From: Algoriphagus aestuariicola
Lineage (GTDB): Bacteria > Bacteroidota > Bacteroidia > Cytophagales > Cyclobacteriaceae
DNA length: 64,000 nt
Assembly (NCBI RefSeq): GCF_017254835.1
Contig: NZ_JAFKCW010000003.1
Location: 620,001 to 684,000 of the forward strand
Direction: 5' to 3'
Position numbers and translations under genes: made by a program. Positions 1 through 8,763 of this stretch are shown here, one piece after another (the stretch's first letter is position 1; each line of letters begins with the position of its first letter). The notes under the pieces were generated by a model, which was given only the letters and a program-made list of their open reading frames with translations, was not told where the DNA came from and did no database searches.

Positions 1-816
1 GTACAAGCCTACCTGATCAAAATCGTCCTGCCAGCCTTGGCTCTTCTCTATATTCCCGAGATCAAGCCCACTTGGGGACTGCTGATCCCGATTTCCTCAG
101 CCTGGTTGACCTTTCTCTTATCCTGGCTGATTTTCGGATTGCTCGGCAAAAAATTCAACTGGGGAAAAAACACCACCGGCTGCCTTATCATTGTCTCGGG
201 ATTGGCGAATACGTCTTTCCTTGGATTTCCCGTGATTGAGGGTCTCTATGGAAAAGAAGGCCTGCCCACGGCTTTGTTGATCGACCAGGGAGGGTCGTTT
301 CTGATCGTCTCTTCACTTTCCATTTTGGTAGGCTCGCTTTACGGCAACCACAGTGAAAGCCTCAGCAAAGTGCCGATGAAGATCCTCAAATTCCCCCCAT
401 TTGGTTTTTTGGTAGGCTCGCTGATCATGAGCTTATTTCAGCTCAAAACTCCAGAATTTCTCATTCCCGTATTGCAGCTAGTCGGAAAGACCATGCCGCC
501 CATGGCATTGCTAGCTATAGGATTGAAGTTTTCGGTCGACATGGACTCGCTGGCTTCGAGATTTTTTTGGTATGGACTGGCCTACCGTCTGATCCTCGCT
601 CCAGCCTTGGTATGGATGATCTATCGAAACTGGCTCCCCACAGACTCACTGGATCTGAAAGTGACCGTGCTGGAAAGCGGCATGGCTCCGATGATTACCG
701 GCTCCATCGTGGCGATGCAATTTGGACTCCAACCAAAGCTGGCTTCGCTGCTCTCCGGCTTGGGGATGCCGATCTCCGCGGGGAGCTTGGTAGTGTGGTA
801 CTACCTGCTGGGCTGA
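1..816 (+). CDS. AEC (auxin efflux carrier) family transporter, C-terminal part
   Basis: The reading frame is open from the first base of the window, so the 5' end lies outside and the TTG at 37 is not the start. The visible part (about 271 residues) is almost wholly hydrophobic, with repeated membrane segments. Glycine- and proline-rich stretches such as GLANTSFLGFPVIEG and MPPMALLAIGLKF resemble the two inverted halves of AEC/BART-superfamily permeases. These are inner-membrane secondary transporters of organic anions or similar solutes; the substrate cannot be read here. Its TGA stop abuts, on the other strand, the stop of the inositol monophosphatase gene, so the two units converge with no spacer. 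Confidence 0.8.
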   Translation, partial: VQAYLIKIVLPALALLYIPEIKPTWGLLIPISSAWLTFLLSWLIFGLLGKKFNWGKNTTGCLIIVSGLANTSFLGFPVIEGLYGKEGLPTALLIDQGGSFLIVSSLSILVGSLYGNHSESLSKVPMKILKFPPFGFLVGSLIMSLFQLKTPEFLIPVLQLVGKTMPPMALLAIGLKFSVDMDSLASRFFWYGLAYRLILAPALVWMIYRNWLPTDSLDLKVTVLESGMAPMITGSIVAMQFGLQPKLASLLSGLGMPISAGSLVVWYYLLG

Positions 817-1620
817 TCAGCGCCAAAATTCGTCCAGCACCGCCAGAAATTCTCCATGAATTTGGCCGTTGCTTGCGACGATCCTCCTGCCAAAGACAAA
901 GTCATTTCCCCCCTCAAAATCGGTAACGGTCCCTCCAGCTTCCCGCACGATGAGTGCACCGGCGGCCACATCATAAGAGTTTAGGTTGTATTCAAAAAAA
1001 CCCTCAGTCCTCCCAGATGCGACATAGCACAGATCCACAGCCGCGGACCCCATCCTTCTCAGGCCGTGGGTTTTCTGCATCAGCGACTTCATCGAGTTAA
1101 GATAGCGGTCGATCAGCTCAAAGTTGTAATAGGGGAAGCCGGTAGAAATCAGGGAAGCCGACAGGTCGGGAGCCGCGCTTACGGTGATTTTGGTATCATT
1201 GCAAAACGCTCCGCCACCCTTCATCGCATAAAAGCATTCGTGGCGATTGACCTCATAAACTACGCCCAAAATAAGCTCTTCCCGCTCCATCAGAGCTATG
1301 CTGACTGCGAAAACGGGAATTCCATGAACAAAATTGGTAGTCCCGTCCAAGGGATCTATGACCCAGTTGTACACCTCGGCCTTCGTCGAATTGGTCCCTT
1401 CCTCGGTGATAAAGCCGGCTTCCGGAAAGACCTTGGAAAGGCGGTCTACGATTTGAATCTCGGCTTCCTTGTCCACATAGGAGACCAAATCGTTGAATCC
1501 TTTGTGTTCGATCTTTCGGACATCGAAATGCTGCCTCTCCTTACGGATAAACGCACCGACTTTTTTGGCGACCTGCTGAGTTTGCTCTAAGAGTGAATTG
1601 AGTTGTTCGTTGGAAAGCAT
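817..1620 (-). CDS. Inositol monophosphatase family protein (SuhB-like)
   Basis: 267 residues, normal for the family. The metal-binding motifs are present in order: Glu-Glu at 73-74 (ITEEGT), DPLDGTTNF at 89-97, and YDVAAG near residue 216 in place of the usual WDxAAG. The set fits a Mg2+- and Li+-sensitive phosphatase acting on inositol-1-phosphate or a related sugar phosphate; some relatives (CysQ) act on 3'-phosphoadenosine phosphate, and the exact substrate is not decided by these motifs. ATG start at 1620. It converges on the AEC transporter with abutting stop codons that form TGATCA. Confidence 0.9.
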   Translation of the reverse strand: MLSNEQLNSLLEQTQQVAKKVGAFIRKERQHFDVRKIEHKGFNDLVSYVDKEAEIQIVDRLSKVFPEAGFITEEGTNSTKAEVYNWVIDPLDGTTNFVHGIPVFAVSIALMEREELILGVVYEVNRHECFYAMKGGGAFCNDTKITVSAAPDLSASLISTGFPYYNFELIDRYLNSMKSLMQKTHGLRRMGSAAVDLCYVASGRTEGFFEYNLNSYDVAAGALIVREAGGTVTDFEGGNDFVFGRRIVASNGQIHGEFLAVLDEFWR

Positions 1621-1703
1621 GAATTAGGTAAGGGTTAATTGGCAATTATAGAAAAAGTATGGAATATATATTCGGAAATTAGAGCTAGTCTGGCGGATGG
1701 AAC

Positions 1704-2450
1704 CTAGTCATCGGTGTTCCATTTTTCCCTTTTTGTTGCTTGCCTCTCCTCACGGGTCTCTCGCTTCTCTGGCTTGCCCGCCACCACCAAAACGATTTCG
1801 CCTTTCAGCGGATTGGTTTCGTAGTAGGCGATCAGCTCGGCTAGTGTGCCGCGCACGTTTTCCTCGTGCAACTTCGTCAACTCACGGGAGACACATGCTT
1901 GCCGGTCAGCGCCGAAACTTTCCGACAACTGCTCCAGGGTTTTGGTGAGTCTATGGGGTGATTCGTAGAAGATGATCGTGCGGCTCTCTTCCTCCAGTGC
2001 ATCGATCCGGGTTTTCCGTCCCTTTTTATGCGGCAAAAAACCCTCAAACACAAAGCGATCATTAGGGAGGCCGCTGTTGACCAGCGCGGGAACAAATGCC
2101 GTGGGCCCTGGGAGACACTGCACCTCCAGACCTGCCGCTATCACCTCCCTCACAAGCAAAAAGCCGGGATCCGAGATAGCCGGAGTTCCCGCATCGCTGA
2201 CCAAGGCAAAGACTTCGCCCTTTTTCATGCGCTCCACCAGCTTTTCTGCTGCTTTGTGCTCGTTGAAAATATGATAGCTCTGCAGAGGGCGGGTGATCTC
2301 CAGATGCTTGAGCAAGGTGCCGCTTGTGCGGGTATCTTCCGCAAGGATGACATCCACACTCTTCAGCACCTCGACGGACCGCAAGGTAATGTCTTTGAGA
2401 TTGCCGATAGGGGTAGGAACCAAAAAAAGGCTGACTGGCTTTTGGATCAT
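1704..2450 (-). CDS. rsmI: 16S rRNA (cytidine(1402)-2'-O)-methyltransferase RsmI
   Basis: A SAM-dependent tetrapyrrole-methylase-fold enzyme that 2'-O-methylates C1402 in the decoding centre of 16S rRNA. The N-terminal signature LVPTPIGNL (residues 10-18) and [12 protein letters not shown] (85-96) are diagnostic of the RsmI/YraL family. A GPTAF segment follows near residue 115. The C-terminus is charged. The start ATG overlaps the stop of the upstream dehydratase gene by four bases (ATGA), which suggests translational coupling. Length 248, within the family range. Confidence 0.95.
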   Translation of the reverse strand: MIQKPVSLFLVPTPIGNLKDITLRSVEVLKSVDVILAEDTRTSGTLLKHLEITRPLQSYHIFNEHKAAEKLVERMKKGEVFALVSDAGTPAISDPGFLLVREVIAAGLEVQCLPGPTAFVPALVNSGLPNDRFVFEGFLPHKKGRKTRIDALEEESRTIIFYESPHRLTKTLEQLSESFGADRQACVSRELTKLHEENVRGTLAELIAYYETNPLKGEIVLVVAGKPEKRETREERQATKREKWNTDD

Positions 2451-2680
2451 TTCAAAAGCTTGTCAATCGCTTTGGCTAGCCTATGGTCCTTGTCTGTGAC
2501 CACATCACCGGCATCATGGGTGGAAAGCTCGATCTCCACGGTATTGTACACATTTGACCAGTTGGGATGGTGGTTTTGCTTCTCAGCCAAAAACGCCACC
2601 CGGGTCATAAATGCAAAGGCCTCCTGAAAATCGGAAAACTCAAAAGTCCTCTTCAGTCGATTATTTTCTTCTTTCCACAT
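2447..2680 (-). CDS. 4a-hydroxytetrahydrobiopterin dehydratase (PCD/DCoH family)
   Basis: A short protein of 77 residues (family usually about 95-110) keeping the PCD core: HHPNW at 37-41, VYNTVEIEL after it, and [12 protein letters not shown] around 54-64. The two His of HHP and the His of the THDAG segment match the catalytic triad of pterin-4a-carbinolamine dehydratase, which recycles the carbinolamine formed by aromatic amino-acid hydroxylases. No such hydroxylase lies in the window. It may alternatively have a moonlighting role, as proposed for several bacterial PCDs. It overlaps rsmI by 4 bp. Confidence 0.85.
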   Translation of the reverse strand: MWKEENNRLKRTFEFSDFQEAFAFMTRVAFLAEKQNHHPNWSNVYNTVEIELSTHDAGDVVTDKDHRLAKAIDKLLK

Positions 2681-2692
2681 AGCTTCTTGGGG

Positions 2693-2959
2693 TTAAAATG
2701 AAATGACACCTTCGATCTGGGCTGCCTTCTCATAAATTTCGATAATCTGGTCTGCGCTGTCCATCATAGCCTGGATGGTAGTACTCACATATTTGCCTCC
2801 CGAACTGGGCTTGAGAACCATCTCATTCTTCGGGAAAAGAACTCCCACTTCATTCTCGCGTCCCATGGGTACAATGAACTTGAACATGTATAGCATTGGA
2901 AACTGCCCAACGGCCTCCAGCTTTTCTTTAAACGCAGCTTTGTCAAACTTCTTTTCCAT
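2693..2959 (-). CDS. DUF493 (YbeD-like) family protein
   Basis: 88 residues with an ACT-like alpha/beta layout as in the E. coli YbeD/DUF493 family: an N-terminal helix, the strand FPMLYMFKFIVP, then VLFPKNEMVLKPSSGGKYVSTTIQA and a long C-terminal helix ending EGVISF. The biochemical role of this family is unclear. It sits 12 bp upstream of the dehydratase gene on the same strand, so DUF493, the dehydratase and rsmI probably form one operon. A terminator at about 2995-3026 separates it from the foldase gene upstream. Confidence 0.8.
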   Translation of the reverse strand: MEKKFDKAAFKEKLEAVGQFPMLYMFKFIVPMGRENEVGVLFPKNEMVLKPSSGGKYVSTTIQAMMDSADQIIEIYEKAAQIEGVISF

Positions 2960-2994
2960 TAGGTAAACTTACTCCTTTCTCTTCAGAGTTTAAA

Positions 2995-3026
2995 CCAAAA
3001 AAACCCATGCCTTATGACATGGGTTC
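2995..3026 (-). terminator. Rho-independent terminator after the PpiD-like gene
   Basis: Arms 3002-3009 (AACCCATG) and 3018-3025 (CATGGGTT) pair around an 8-nt loop. On the minus strand the stem runs into seven T's (2997-3003 on plus, partly within the arm). It lies 24 bp past the stop of the foldase gene and before the DUF493 gene. Confidence 0.85.
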
Positions 3027-3049
3027 CTTTAAGTCGGTGGCTTTTCCGA

Positions 3050-5158
3050 TTAATAATATTTATATCTGAAATCCTTCACATCAGCAAGATCCTGAAGCGC
3101 CATCATGATCGTGTAGGTCATTCGCTGGGCTCCAGCCATGGTCAACTGGGCTTGGTACGAGGTGTAGTCGCCAATCTCAGCAGCCGGAGTGAGGTTGTTC
3201 AATCTGCCTACGACCACTCCAATGTCTTCCTGCACAGGCTTGGTGATCTGCCCAGAGCTTTGCAGTCCAAAGATGGACCCGATCGCTTTCGGAGCAAAGC
3301 CAATTCCTGCGATCACTGAAGAATTCAACTTCAGGTCCGGAATTTCATTGATCGCAGCGTCAGTGAATACCGCTTTCATCTCTTCCAAAGTAGTCTTGCC
3401 AGCTAGCTTCTCAGCAATCATAGCCGCTTTTTTGTCATTTCGTACTTGCTGCTCCACTTGCTCTCTCACGTCTTCCAGCTTCGCTTCGCCTTCTTCTTTT
3501 TTGCTTACCAAACTTGCCACCACATAGGAATTGTCAAGCTCATACACTTCTGACACCTCTCCAGGTGAAGCCTCGCTAAACGCCCAAATGATCACTTGAC
3601 GGGCATTCTGAAGATTGTTTAGATTTCTTGAAGTCGCATCGACATTGTTTGCCTGCAACACTCTGTAACCATTTTCTGTGGCGTTCTCAGTAAACTCGTT
3701 CCTGTTTCCGCTTTCTGCTGCGAAGGAATCCGCATTTCTGAATGCCTCATTTCTGGTAGCGTCAGAAGCGACCAACTCCAACTCCAAGGTCGCAAGCTTG
3801 GTGTAGGTAGACTTGGGAAGCTCAGTCACATCGATGATATGGTATCCGTACTCTGTCTCAACCAATCCAGGCAATAAGCCGGTGGATTTGGCAGCATAAA
3901 CAGCATTGGCAAAAGGCTCGACAAAGTCTTCTTTGGCAAACCAGCCCAAGTCACCGCCATTCTGCGCGGTACCATCCTGTCCGTATTGTCTTGCTGCCAA
4001 AGCAAAGTTTCCATTGGCCTTGAGGTCTGAAAGAACAGTTTCGGCCTGAGCCTTCACTGCAGCCTTGCCTGTTTCGTCCATCCCTTCGGTGCTGAATAGG
4101 ATGTGGGAAGCTCTCATCCTCGGTGTGCCTTCATACTGATCAGACACTTTATAAGTGACATAGGTAGAGTTTGCGGTCACGTAAGGGCCATAGGTCTGTC
4201 CTTCTACTATCTCACCTGCGTTGCTGGTAAGGCTAGTTGGCAATTGGTCGCCAGGTCGGTAGGTAACGAATGGATTTTGAAGATCGGAGTTTTGGCTTAC
4301 CAAAACCGAGTCGTTGTCAGCGCTTCTCAACTCTTCAGTCAATCCGTTGATCCTTTCGATCACCGTTGAAGAATCCTGTCCACTTGGCAAAATGCTGAAT
4401 GATACATATTCCAGATTCGCGGTGTTTCCCACTTTGAATTTTTCCTGGTTTTTGTTCAGGTAAGCAGTCAGCTCGCTCTCCTCAATCTTGACGTCGCCGT
4501 CAGGGATCACGTAGTAGGGAATGAAAAGAACTGATGCATCGGCGATGGTATTTGCCGCTTTGTGTTCCAGCTTCGCTTCAGCCGTAGTGGCATATTCGGA
4601 TGTTGCGAGAAGGTTGTCGTATTTGATTCTCAGTCGAGACTGTGCAAACAACTTCTCCTGCTGCGCCCAAGCAGCCTGCTGCGCTGGGTCGGCAGTCTCC
4701 AAAGTTTGGAGGAAAGAAATCAACTGATTTTTATCAAACTGTCCGGTCTGGGGATTGACCAACTGAGCCCTTAGCTCAGGGACGATGTTTTTGCCCTGAA
4801 CCATATCCACAAGCTCCGCATTGGATACGGTGAGTCCGAGCTTTTCGTATTCTTCGTCGAATACCTGCTCGACGATCATTGCCTGCCAAGCCTGCTCTCT
4901 CACGGAGACCATTTCAGATTCGGAGGGAACACGTCCAGTCCTCTGTTGAAACATGGATTTGAATTCCTCGACCTTGAGGGAATATTCTTCAAGCGTGATT
5001 TCCTCGCCTGCGATCTCACCAACAATGTTTTGGTTGGAATTGAGAAGGGAAGAATTTGGACTCAAAAGGTCCCCACCGAGAAGAAACAAAATCAACCCGC
5101 CGGCGATTACACCGATTGCGAGACCTGTCCGCTGTCTTATTTGCTTAATTAACGCCAT
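3050..5158 (-). CDS. PpiD/SurA-type peptidylprolyl isomerase, membrane anchored
   Basis: 702 residues. A single N-terminal membrane segment (about residues 11-32, TGLAIGVIAGGLILFLLGG) anchors a periplasmic body. A SurA_N-type chaperone region follows (about 40-200), then a parvulin (PPIC) domain at about 345-450 with MRASHILF, GGDLGWFAKEDFVEPF and TEYGYHIIDV. A second, degenerate parvulin-like region may follow. This matches Bacteroidota PpiD-like foldases that help outer-membrane proteins mature. It lies downstream of lptC and the CNNM gene on the same strand, so the stretch is an envelope-biogenesis block. ATG start; an 85-bp gap containing a hairpin separates it from the CNNM gene. Confidence 0.92.
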   Translation of the reverse strand: MALIKQIRQRTGLAIGVIAGGLILFLLGGDLLSPNSSLLNSNQNIVGEIAGEEITLEEYSLKVEEFKSMFQQRTGRVPSESEMVSVREQAWQAMIVEQVFDEEYEKLGLTVSNAELVDMVQGKNIVPELRAQLVNPQTGQFDKNQLISFLQTLETADPAQQAAWAQQEKLFAQSRLRIKYDNLLATSEYATTAEAKLEHKAANTIADASVLFIPYYVIPDGDVKIEESELTAYLNKNQEKFKVGNTANLEYVSFSILPSGQDSSTVIERINGLTEELRSADNDSVLVSQNSDLQNPFVTYRPGDQLPTSLTSNAGEIVEGQTYGPYVTANSTYVTYKVSDQYEGTPRMRASHILFSTEGMDETGKAAVKAQAETVLSDLKANGNFALAARQYGQDGTAQNGGDLGWFAKEDFVEPFANAVYAAKSTGLLPGLVETEYGYHIIDVTELPKSTYTKLATLELELVASDATRNEAFRNADSFAAESGNRNEFTENATENGYRVLQANNVDATSRNLNNLQNARQVIIWAFSEASPGEVSEVYELDNSYVVASLVSKKEEGEAKLEDVREQVEQQVRNDKKAAMIAEKLAGKTTLEEMKAVFTDAAINEIPDLKLNSSVIAGIGFAPKAIGSIFGLQSSGQITKPVQEDIGVVVGRLNNLTPAAEIGDYTSYQAQLTMAGAQRMTYTIMMALQDLADVKDFRYKYY

Positions 5159-5203
5159 TATTGTTACTACGCTTTTTTAGAAGTGTCGCAAAATAATAGC
5201 ATT

Positions 5204-5228
5204 GGGGGCGAAATTCAAAATTTCCCCC
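5204..5228 (-). other. Strong hairpin between the CNNM and PpiD-like genes
   Basis: GGGGGCGAAATT (from 5204) pairs with AATTTCCCCC with one bulged base. No T-run follows directly on the minus strand, so it is either a weak terminator or attenuator after the CNNM gene, or a leader structure of the foldase mRNA. Confidence 0.45.
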
Positions 5229-5243
5229 AGAACAAAGTCTGTG

Positions 5244-6527
5244 TTAAAAATTCCCTGATTCGCTGATTTTCAGTCGGACAGTCTCAATTCGGTGCGCCTG
5301 TTTGCTCACTACGGTAAAGGTATATTTTCCAAAAGTGACGTTATCTCCTTTGCTTGGCAGATTCTCGGTCAGTGACAAGATCAATCCGGAGAGAGTTTCA
5401 AAATCTCCGTAGGGCAGATCCCATCCATATTTATCGTTGAGATAATCGATTTCATGTCGGGCGCTGAGCAGGTACTCGTCCCCATCCACCTTCTGCTCCA
5501 TGAGATCGTCTTGGTCGTATTCGTCGTCGATCTCCCCGAAGATTTCCTCGATGATATCCTCCATCGAAACAATCCCACTCGTGCCCCCAAACTCATCCAC
5601 TACCAAAGCGAGACTTTTTCTCTCTTGGATAAACTGGATCAAAAGCTCGTTGGCTAGAGCCGATTCCGGAGCGATGATGATGGGAGTCAAAATTTCCCCA
5701 ATCGTTTTCGGCTTGCGAAAAAGCTCCAGCTGATGACAATAGCCAATCACCTCGTCAATGGTCTCCCGATACACGATGATCTTGGAATGGCCGCTTTCTT
5801 CAAAGACGCTTTTCAGATCCTCGATGGTATCATCAACCTCCACCGCCACGATATCCGTACGCGGAATCATGCATTCCCTGATCCGGACTGTCTTAAATTC
5901 TATCGCATTGTCAAAGATCTTCGAATCAATCTCCATCTTTTTGTTGCTTGAATTCGCCTGCCGGAAGTGCTCCTTGATGAAGGAATTGAGATCCGTGATG
6001 GTAAATGCTGGCTTCTCCTCATTGTATTCCAAACGGAGAACTTTGGTGATAAAAAGCCTCGAAAGCCCGACGATCAGCCACACCACCGGATACATCAAAT
6101 AGTAGATCGCCGAAAATGGCAAGGCAAAAAATGTCAGCATACTGTTGGGATTCAGCATGAAAAAGCTCTTGGGAAGGAATTCTCCGGTGATCAGGACGAT
6201 GATCGTAGACAGGACGGTCTGGCTCACCAATATCACCGCTTCATTGTTGATCGGCTCCGGCAGAAGATTCCTCAGGGGTTGGTCAAGCAAAAACGCCATA
6301 AAAGTGCCGTAGAGCACCAGCATGATCGTATTGCCGATCAGGGTAGTCCCGATGAACTGGCCAGGCTTCTGGACAAACTTGCTCAGAATGCTACCGCTCA
6401 AAAGCCCCTGTTTGTTTTGTAGCTCGATCTGCAGCTTGTTTGCGGATATGTAGGCGATCTCCATGCCCGAGAAAAAGGCGGAAAAAACCAGGGTAATGAT
6501 GACATAAATCAAATAGCCAGTCTCCAT
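5244..6527 (-). CDS. CNNM/CorC-HlyC family membrane protein (GldE-like)
   Basis: 427 residues. An N-terminal DUF21/CNNM membrane domain (about 1-190, starting LIYVIITLVFSAFFSGMEIAYIS) is followed by two CBS domains (about 205-330; note RECMIPRTDIVAVEVDD and DEFGGTSGIVSMEDIIEEIFG). A CorC_HlyC domain makes up the last 85 residues. Family members are linked to Mg2+ or other divalent-cation efflux. The Bacteroidota gliding protein GldE shares this architecture, and the neighbourhood (lptC, small membrane protein, CNNM, PpiD) would fit either reading; no other gliding gene is in the window. The stop is 85 bp upstream of the PpiD-like start, and the start is 3 bp from the upstream small gene. Confidence 0.9.
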   Translation of the reverse strand: METGYLIYVIITLVFSAFFSGMEIAYISANKLQIELQNKQGLLSGSILSKFVQKPGQFIGTTLIGNTIMLVLYGTFMAFLLDQPLRNLLPEPINNEAVILVSQTVLSTIIVLITGEFLPKSFFMLNPNSMLTFFALPFSAIYYLMYPVVWLIVGLSRLFITKVLRLEYNEEKPAFTITDLNSFIKEHFRQANSSNKKMEIDSKIFDNAIEFKTVRIRECMIPRTDIVAVEVDDTIEDLKSVFEESGHSKIIVYRETIDEVIGYCHQLELFRKPKTIGEILTPIIIAPESALANELLIQFIQERKSLALVVDEFGGTSGIVSMEDIIEEIFGEIDDEYDQDDLMEQKVDGDEYLLSARHEIDYLNDKYGWDLPYGDFETLSGLILSLTENLPSKGDNVTFGKYTFTVVSKQAHRIETVRLKISESGNF

Positions 6528-6529
6528 GC

Positions 6530-6742
6530 TCAGTTTTTCTTTTTCTTTTTAGGGACTTTGAGAGCTTCCGCTTCCTCCTTTGCCTTTGCCTTGTTTCGCC
6601 TGAGTTGAAACCAAAACAACAAGCCTACAGCAAACATAAAGATCGGATAGGAAGCGCCTATTCCGGCCACAAGGCTTTGGTGAATCCCGATGATGACCAT
6701 GGCCAAGGCCAAGGAAAGAATCAACACGTCTCCTAGTTTCAT
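6530..6742 (-). CDS. Small membrane protein with lysine-rich tail
   Basis: 70 residues: two hydrophobic segments (about 5-22 and 28-46) and a highly basic C-terminus with a run of five lysines. I do not recognise a named family. It overlaps lptC upstream by four bases (ATGA) and ends 2 bp before the CNNM gene, so it is surely co-translated with both. The position suggests an envelope role, but nothing in the sequence specifies it. Confidence 0.75.
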   Translation of the reverse strand: MKLGDVLILSLALAMVIIGIHQSLVAGIGASYPIFMFAVGLLFWFQLRRNKAKAKEEAEALKVPKKKKKN

Positions 6743-7278
6743 ATTCCTTCGCCGGGTAGCTCCGTCTTCCCCTTTGCTGATTTCAGCCTATAGTTCGAAA
6801 AGCTGTCGTCAGACTCCAATCCGTTTCCGCTAAACACCGTTCCCTTATCTTGAATAGTCACAAACTTTTCGGTATAGATTTTCTTTTTCGCCTTGTCCCA
6901 AAAGATTTCCTCAGATTTTAGGCTTTGGTCTTTGATGAGGTTCTTGATCTGCACATCACCTTCGCCTCGGTAGAGGTTTTCATTTTTGATAAAATACCCC
7001 CGGTCTGCCACCAGAGTCGTCTCCAACTCACCATTCTTCGTGTAGAACTTGATATCGATACCCTCTGGAAACTCCTGGTCGCCGTTTAGGAACTCCAGCT
7101 GCTTCGCAGCACGAATCTCTGTACGGACGATAGCCGAATCACTGTGAATCAGAAAGATATTGGTCGCCGAATTGACAGGGCCATCATAGACTCTGAGCGC
7201 ATCCGGATCCACACTTTCCCGGCAGGAAAAGGAAAAAGAACCCAAAACGATCAATAGAAGCAAGAATCGATTCTTCAT
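6739..7278 (-). CDS. lptC: LPS export ABC transporter periplasmic protein LptC
   Basis: The start is set at the ATG at 7278; an in-frame TTG three codons upstream is less likely. The protein (about 179 residues) begins with a lipoprotein-type signal, basic residues then FLLLLIVLGSFSFSC, as is common for LptC in this phylum. The body is beta-rich with the LptC-like pattern of FYTKNGELETTLVADRGYF, EGDVQI and YTEKFVTIQDKGTVFSGNGLESD. LptC passes lipopolysaccharide from LptBFG to LptA. It lies 88 bp downstream of the TPR gene beyond a terminator, and is translationally coupled to the next small membrane protein. Confidence 0.85.
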   Translation of the reverse strand: MKNRFLLLLIVLGSFSFSCRESVDPDALRVYDGPVNSATNIFLIHSDSAIVRTEIRAAKQLEFLNGDQEFPEGIDIKFYTKNGELETTLVADRGYFIKNENLYRGEGDVQIKNLIKDQSLKSEEIFWDKAKKKIYTEKFVTIQDKGTVFSGNGLESDDSFSNYRLKSAKGKTELPGEGI

Positions 7279-7318
7279 TGGGGCCAAAGATAAGTGAATA
7301 GTCTCAAATCAATCCAAC

Positions 7319-7350
7319 GAAAAAAGGCAGCCTTGTGGACTGCCTTTTTA
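7319..7350 (-). terminator. Terminator after the periplasmic TPR gene
   Basis: Perfect 10-bp arms 7321-7330 (AAAAAGGCAG) and 7340-7349 (CTGCCTTTTT), with a T-run on the minus strand. The symmetrical A/T flanks would let it work in both directions. It separates the TPR gene from lptC. Confidence 0.85.
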
Positions 7351-7365
7351 CAATTCGGGGGAAAA

Positions 7366-8670
7366 TCAATCTCTTGTCGCCAAAGTCACAGTCTCTCCGA
7401 TCCAGCAACCGGTGCTCATGGACGCTCCAGCTTGAAGACCTTCTGTGAAAAGCTCCTCCTTAGATGGGAATCTCGCTCTCGCTTCTCCCATACCTTTGGA
7501 ATCACCGGCTTTCTGGTATGCGCCGTAGGCGGCAATGTAGACGGAATGGTCTTTCGCCCGGCTCTCACCACCTTTACACTCGTTGAACGAAGACATATAC
7601 AAATCTCCAATCAAGCTGTAAGCAGAGGCGGTCAATTCCGGATTTAGACCAGCTGCCTCCTTAGCGGAATTCCTTGCTTGGCTTTTTCTTCCGGCTTTAG
7701 TATGAACCTTAGCCAGTTCCATGTGGATTTCGCCTTTTTGCTTATCATTTTCCGCAAGGGTCAAAGCCTTCTCCAGTACCGGCTGCGCCTTCTCAAAATC
7801 TCCGCCAGACATGTATCTCATTGCCCTTACCTGAGAGGTCGCAAAAGTGGGGTTATTGGAATCAATCAGTTCCAAAGCAGCCAAGAAGGAATTGGAAGAG
7901 TAGCACTTGTACTGTACAGAATACTTGAAGATTTGATTGGCAACGTCAATATTGGTCGGATCTGCAGCCAGTTTTGGCCCCATGGTATTTTCGATGAAGT
8001 CGCAATCAATCAGTTCCATGTTGACCAAAATCTGCTCCAATGTACTTCTAGGGCTTGAAACGTCCTTGCCCTCTGCCTCTGCTTTGTTCAAAAGGCCGTT
8101 TGCCATCTCATATTTTGCCAAAACCTGTTCTCCGGTATAGGCTTGATTATAGGCGTTGTTACGATATATTAGGTCGAAATATGCACCGACCAACGTGGGA
8201 AGGCTAACATTGCCATTCAGCTCGAAAGCTTTCTCAAAATCCTCAATTACGCCAGGGATCTTGTCTTTGTCGGATTTGAAAAACAGATATCCGAAATAGG
8301 CTTTATTTTCGATCCACTTCGCCTCGTTGTTATACAGTGATCCTCTTTTTTCATAAATAGACATCACGCTGTCCTGATAGACCGCTTTCTTGGCCTCATC
8401 GGCCGTCTTGTCTGCGGCTCCTTTGTACACGGTGACTCCATTGATGTAAATGGACTCATTCAGCTCAGGTGTGTTTACCAATAGCCAATTGAGCGGCTTG
8501 GTGGCTTCCACAAACTGTTCAGACTTCATGTAGTCCACATAGGCGGCATTGAGCTCTCTAGCTTTTGCTTCTTGGGCAGCGTCCGCAGGCCAATTCCAGC
8601 CATCCTGCGCCTGAACCAAGCCGGCCAGAAGCATCGCCCCCAATCCCAGAAGTGTTGATTTGATTTTCAT
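7366..8670 (-). CDS. Exported tetratricopeptide-repeat protein
   Basis: 434 residues with a Sec signal peptide (MKIKSTLLGLGAMLLAGLVQAQ, cleavage after about residue 21). Helical repeats follow, recognisable as degenerate TPRs in the C-terminal half (DFEKAQPVLEKALTLAENDKQKGEIHMELAKVH and ARNSAKEAAGLNPELTASAY). Cysteines in the last 60 residues (SSFNECKGGESRA, STGCWIG) could form a disulfide. It is probably periplasmic or attached to the outer membrane. It lies between an outer-membrane barrel gene and lptC, an arrangement that suggests envelope assembly; no enzyme function is apparent. Confidence 0.85.
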   Translation of the reverse strand: MKIKSTLLGLGAMLLAGLVQAQDGWNWPADAAQEAKARELNAAYVDYMKSEQFVEATKPLNWLLVNTPELNESIYINGVTVYKGAADKTADEAKKAVYQDSVMSIYEKRGSLYNNEAKWIENKAYFGYLFFKSDKDKIPGVIEDFEKAFELNGNVSLPTLVGAYFDLIYRNNAYNQAYTGEQVLAKYEMANGLLNKAEAEGKDVSSPRSTLEQILVNMELIDCDFIENTMGPKLAADPTNIDVANQIFKYSVQYKCYSSNSFLAALELIDSNNPTFATSQVRAMRYMSGGDFEKAQPVLEKALTLAENDKQKGEIHMELAKVHTKAGRKSQARNSAKEAAGLNPELTASAYSLIGDLYMSSFNECKGGESRAKDHSVYIAAYGAYQKAGDSKGMGEARARFPSKEELFTEGLQAGASMSTGCWIGETVTLATRD

Positions 8671-8763
8671 ATTCAGTAAGGTTTTATTTCAGTTTATTTG
8701 GTTTGATCCAGTTTTGCCATTGCAAGATTTGGGCCTCGATGGGCTCGCAATTCTTAAATTTTG

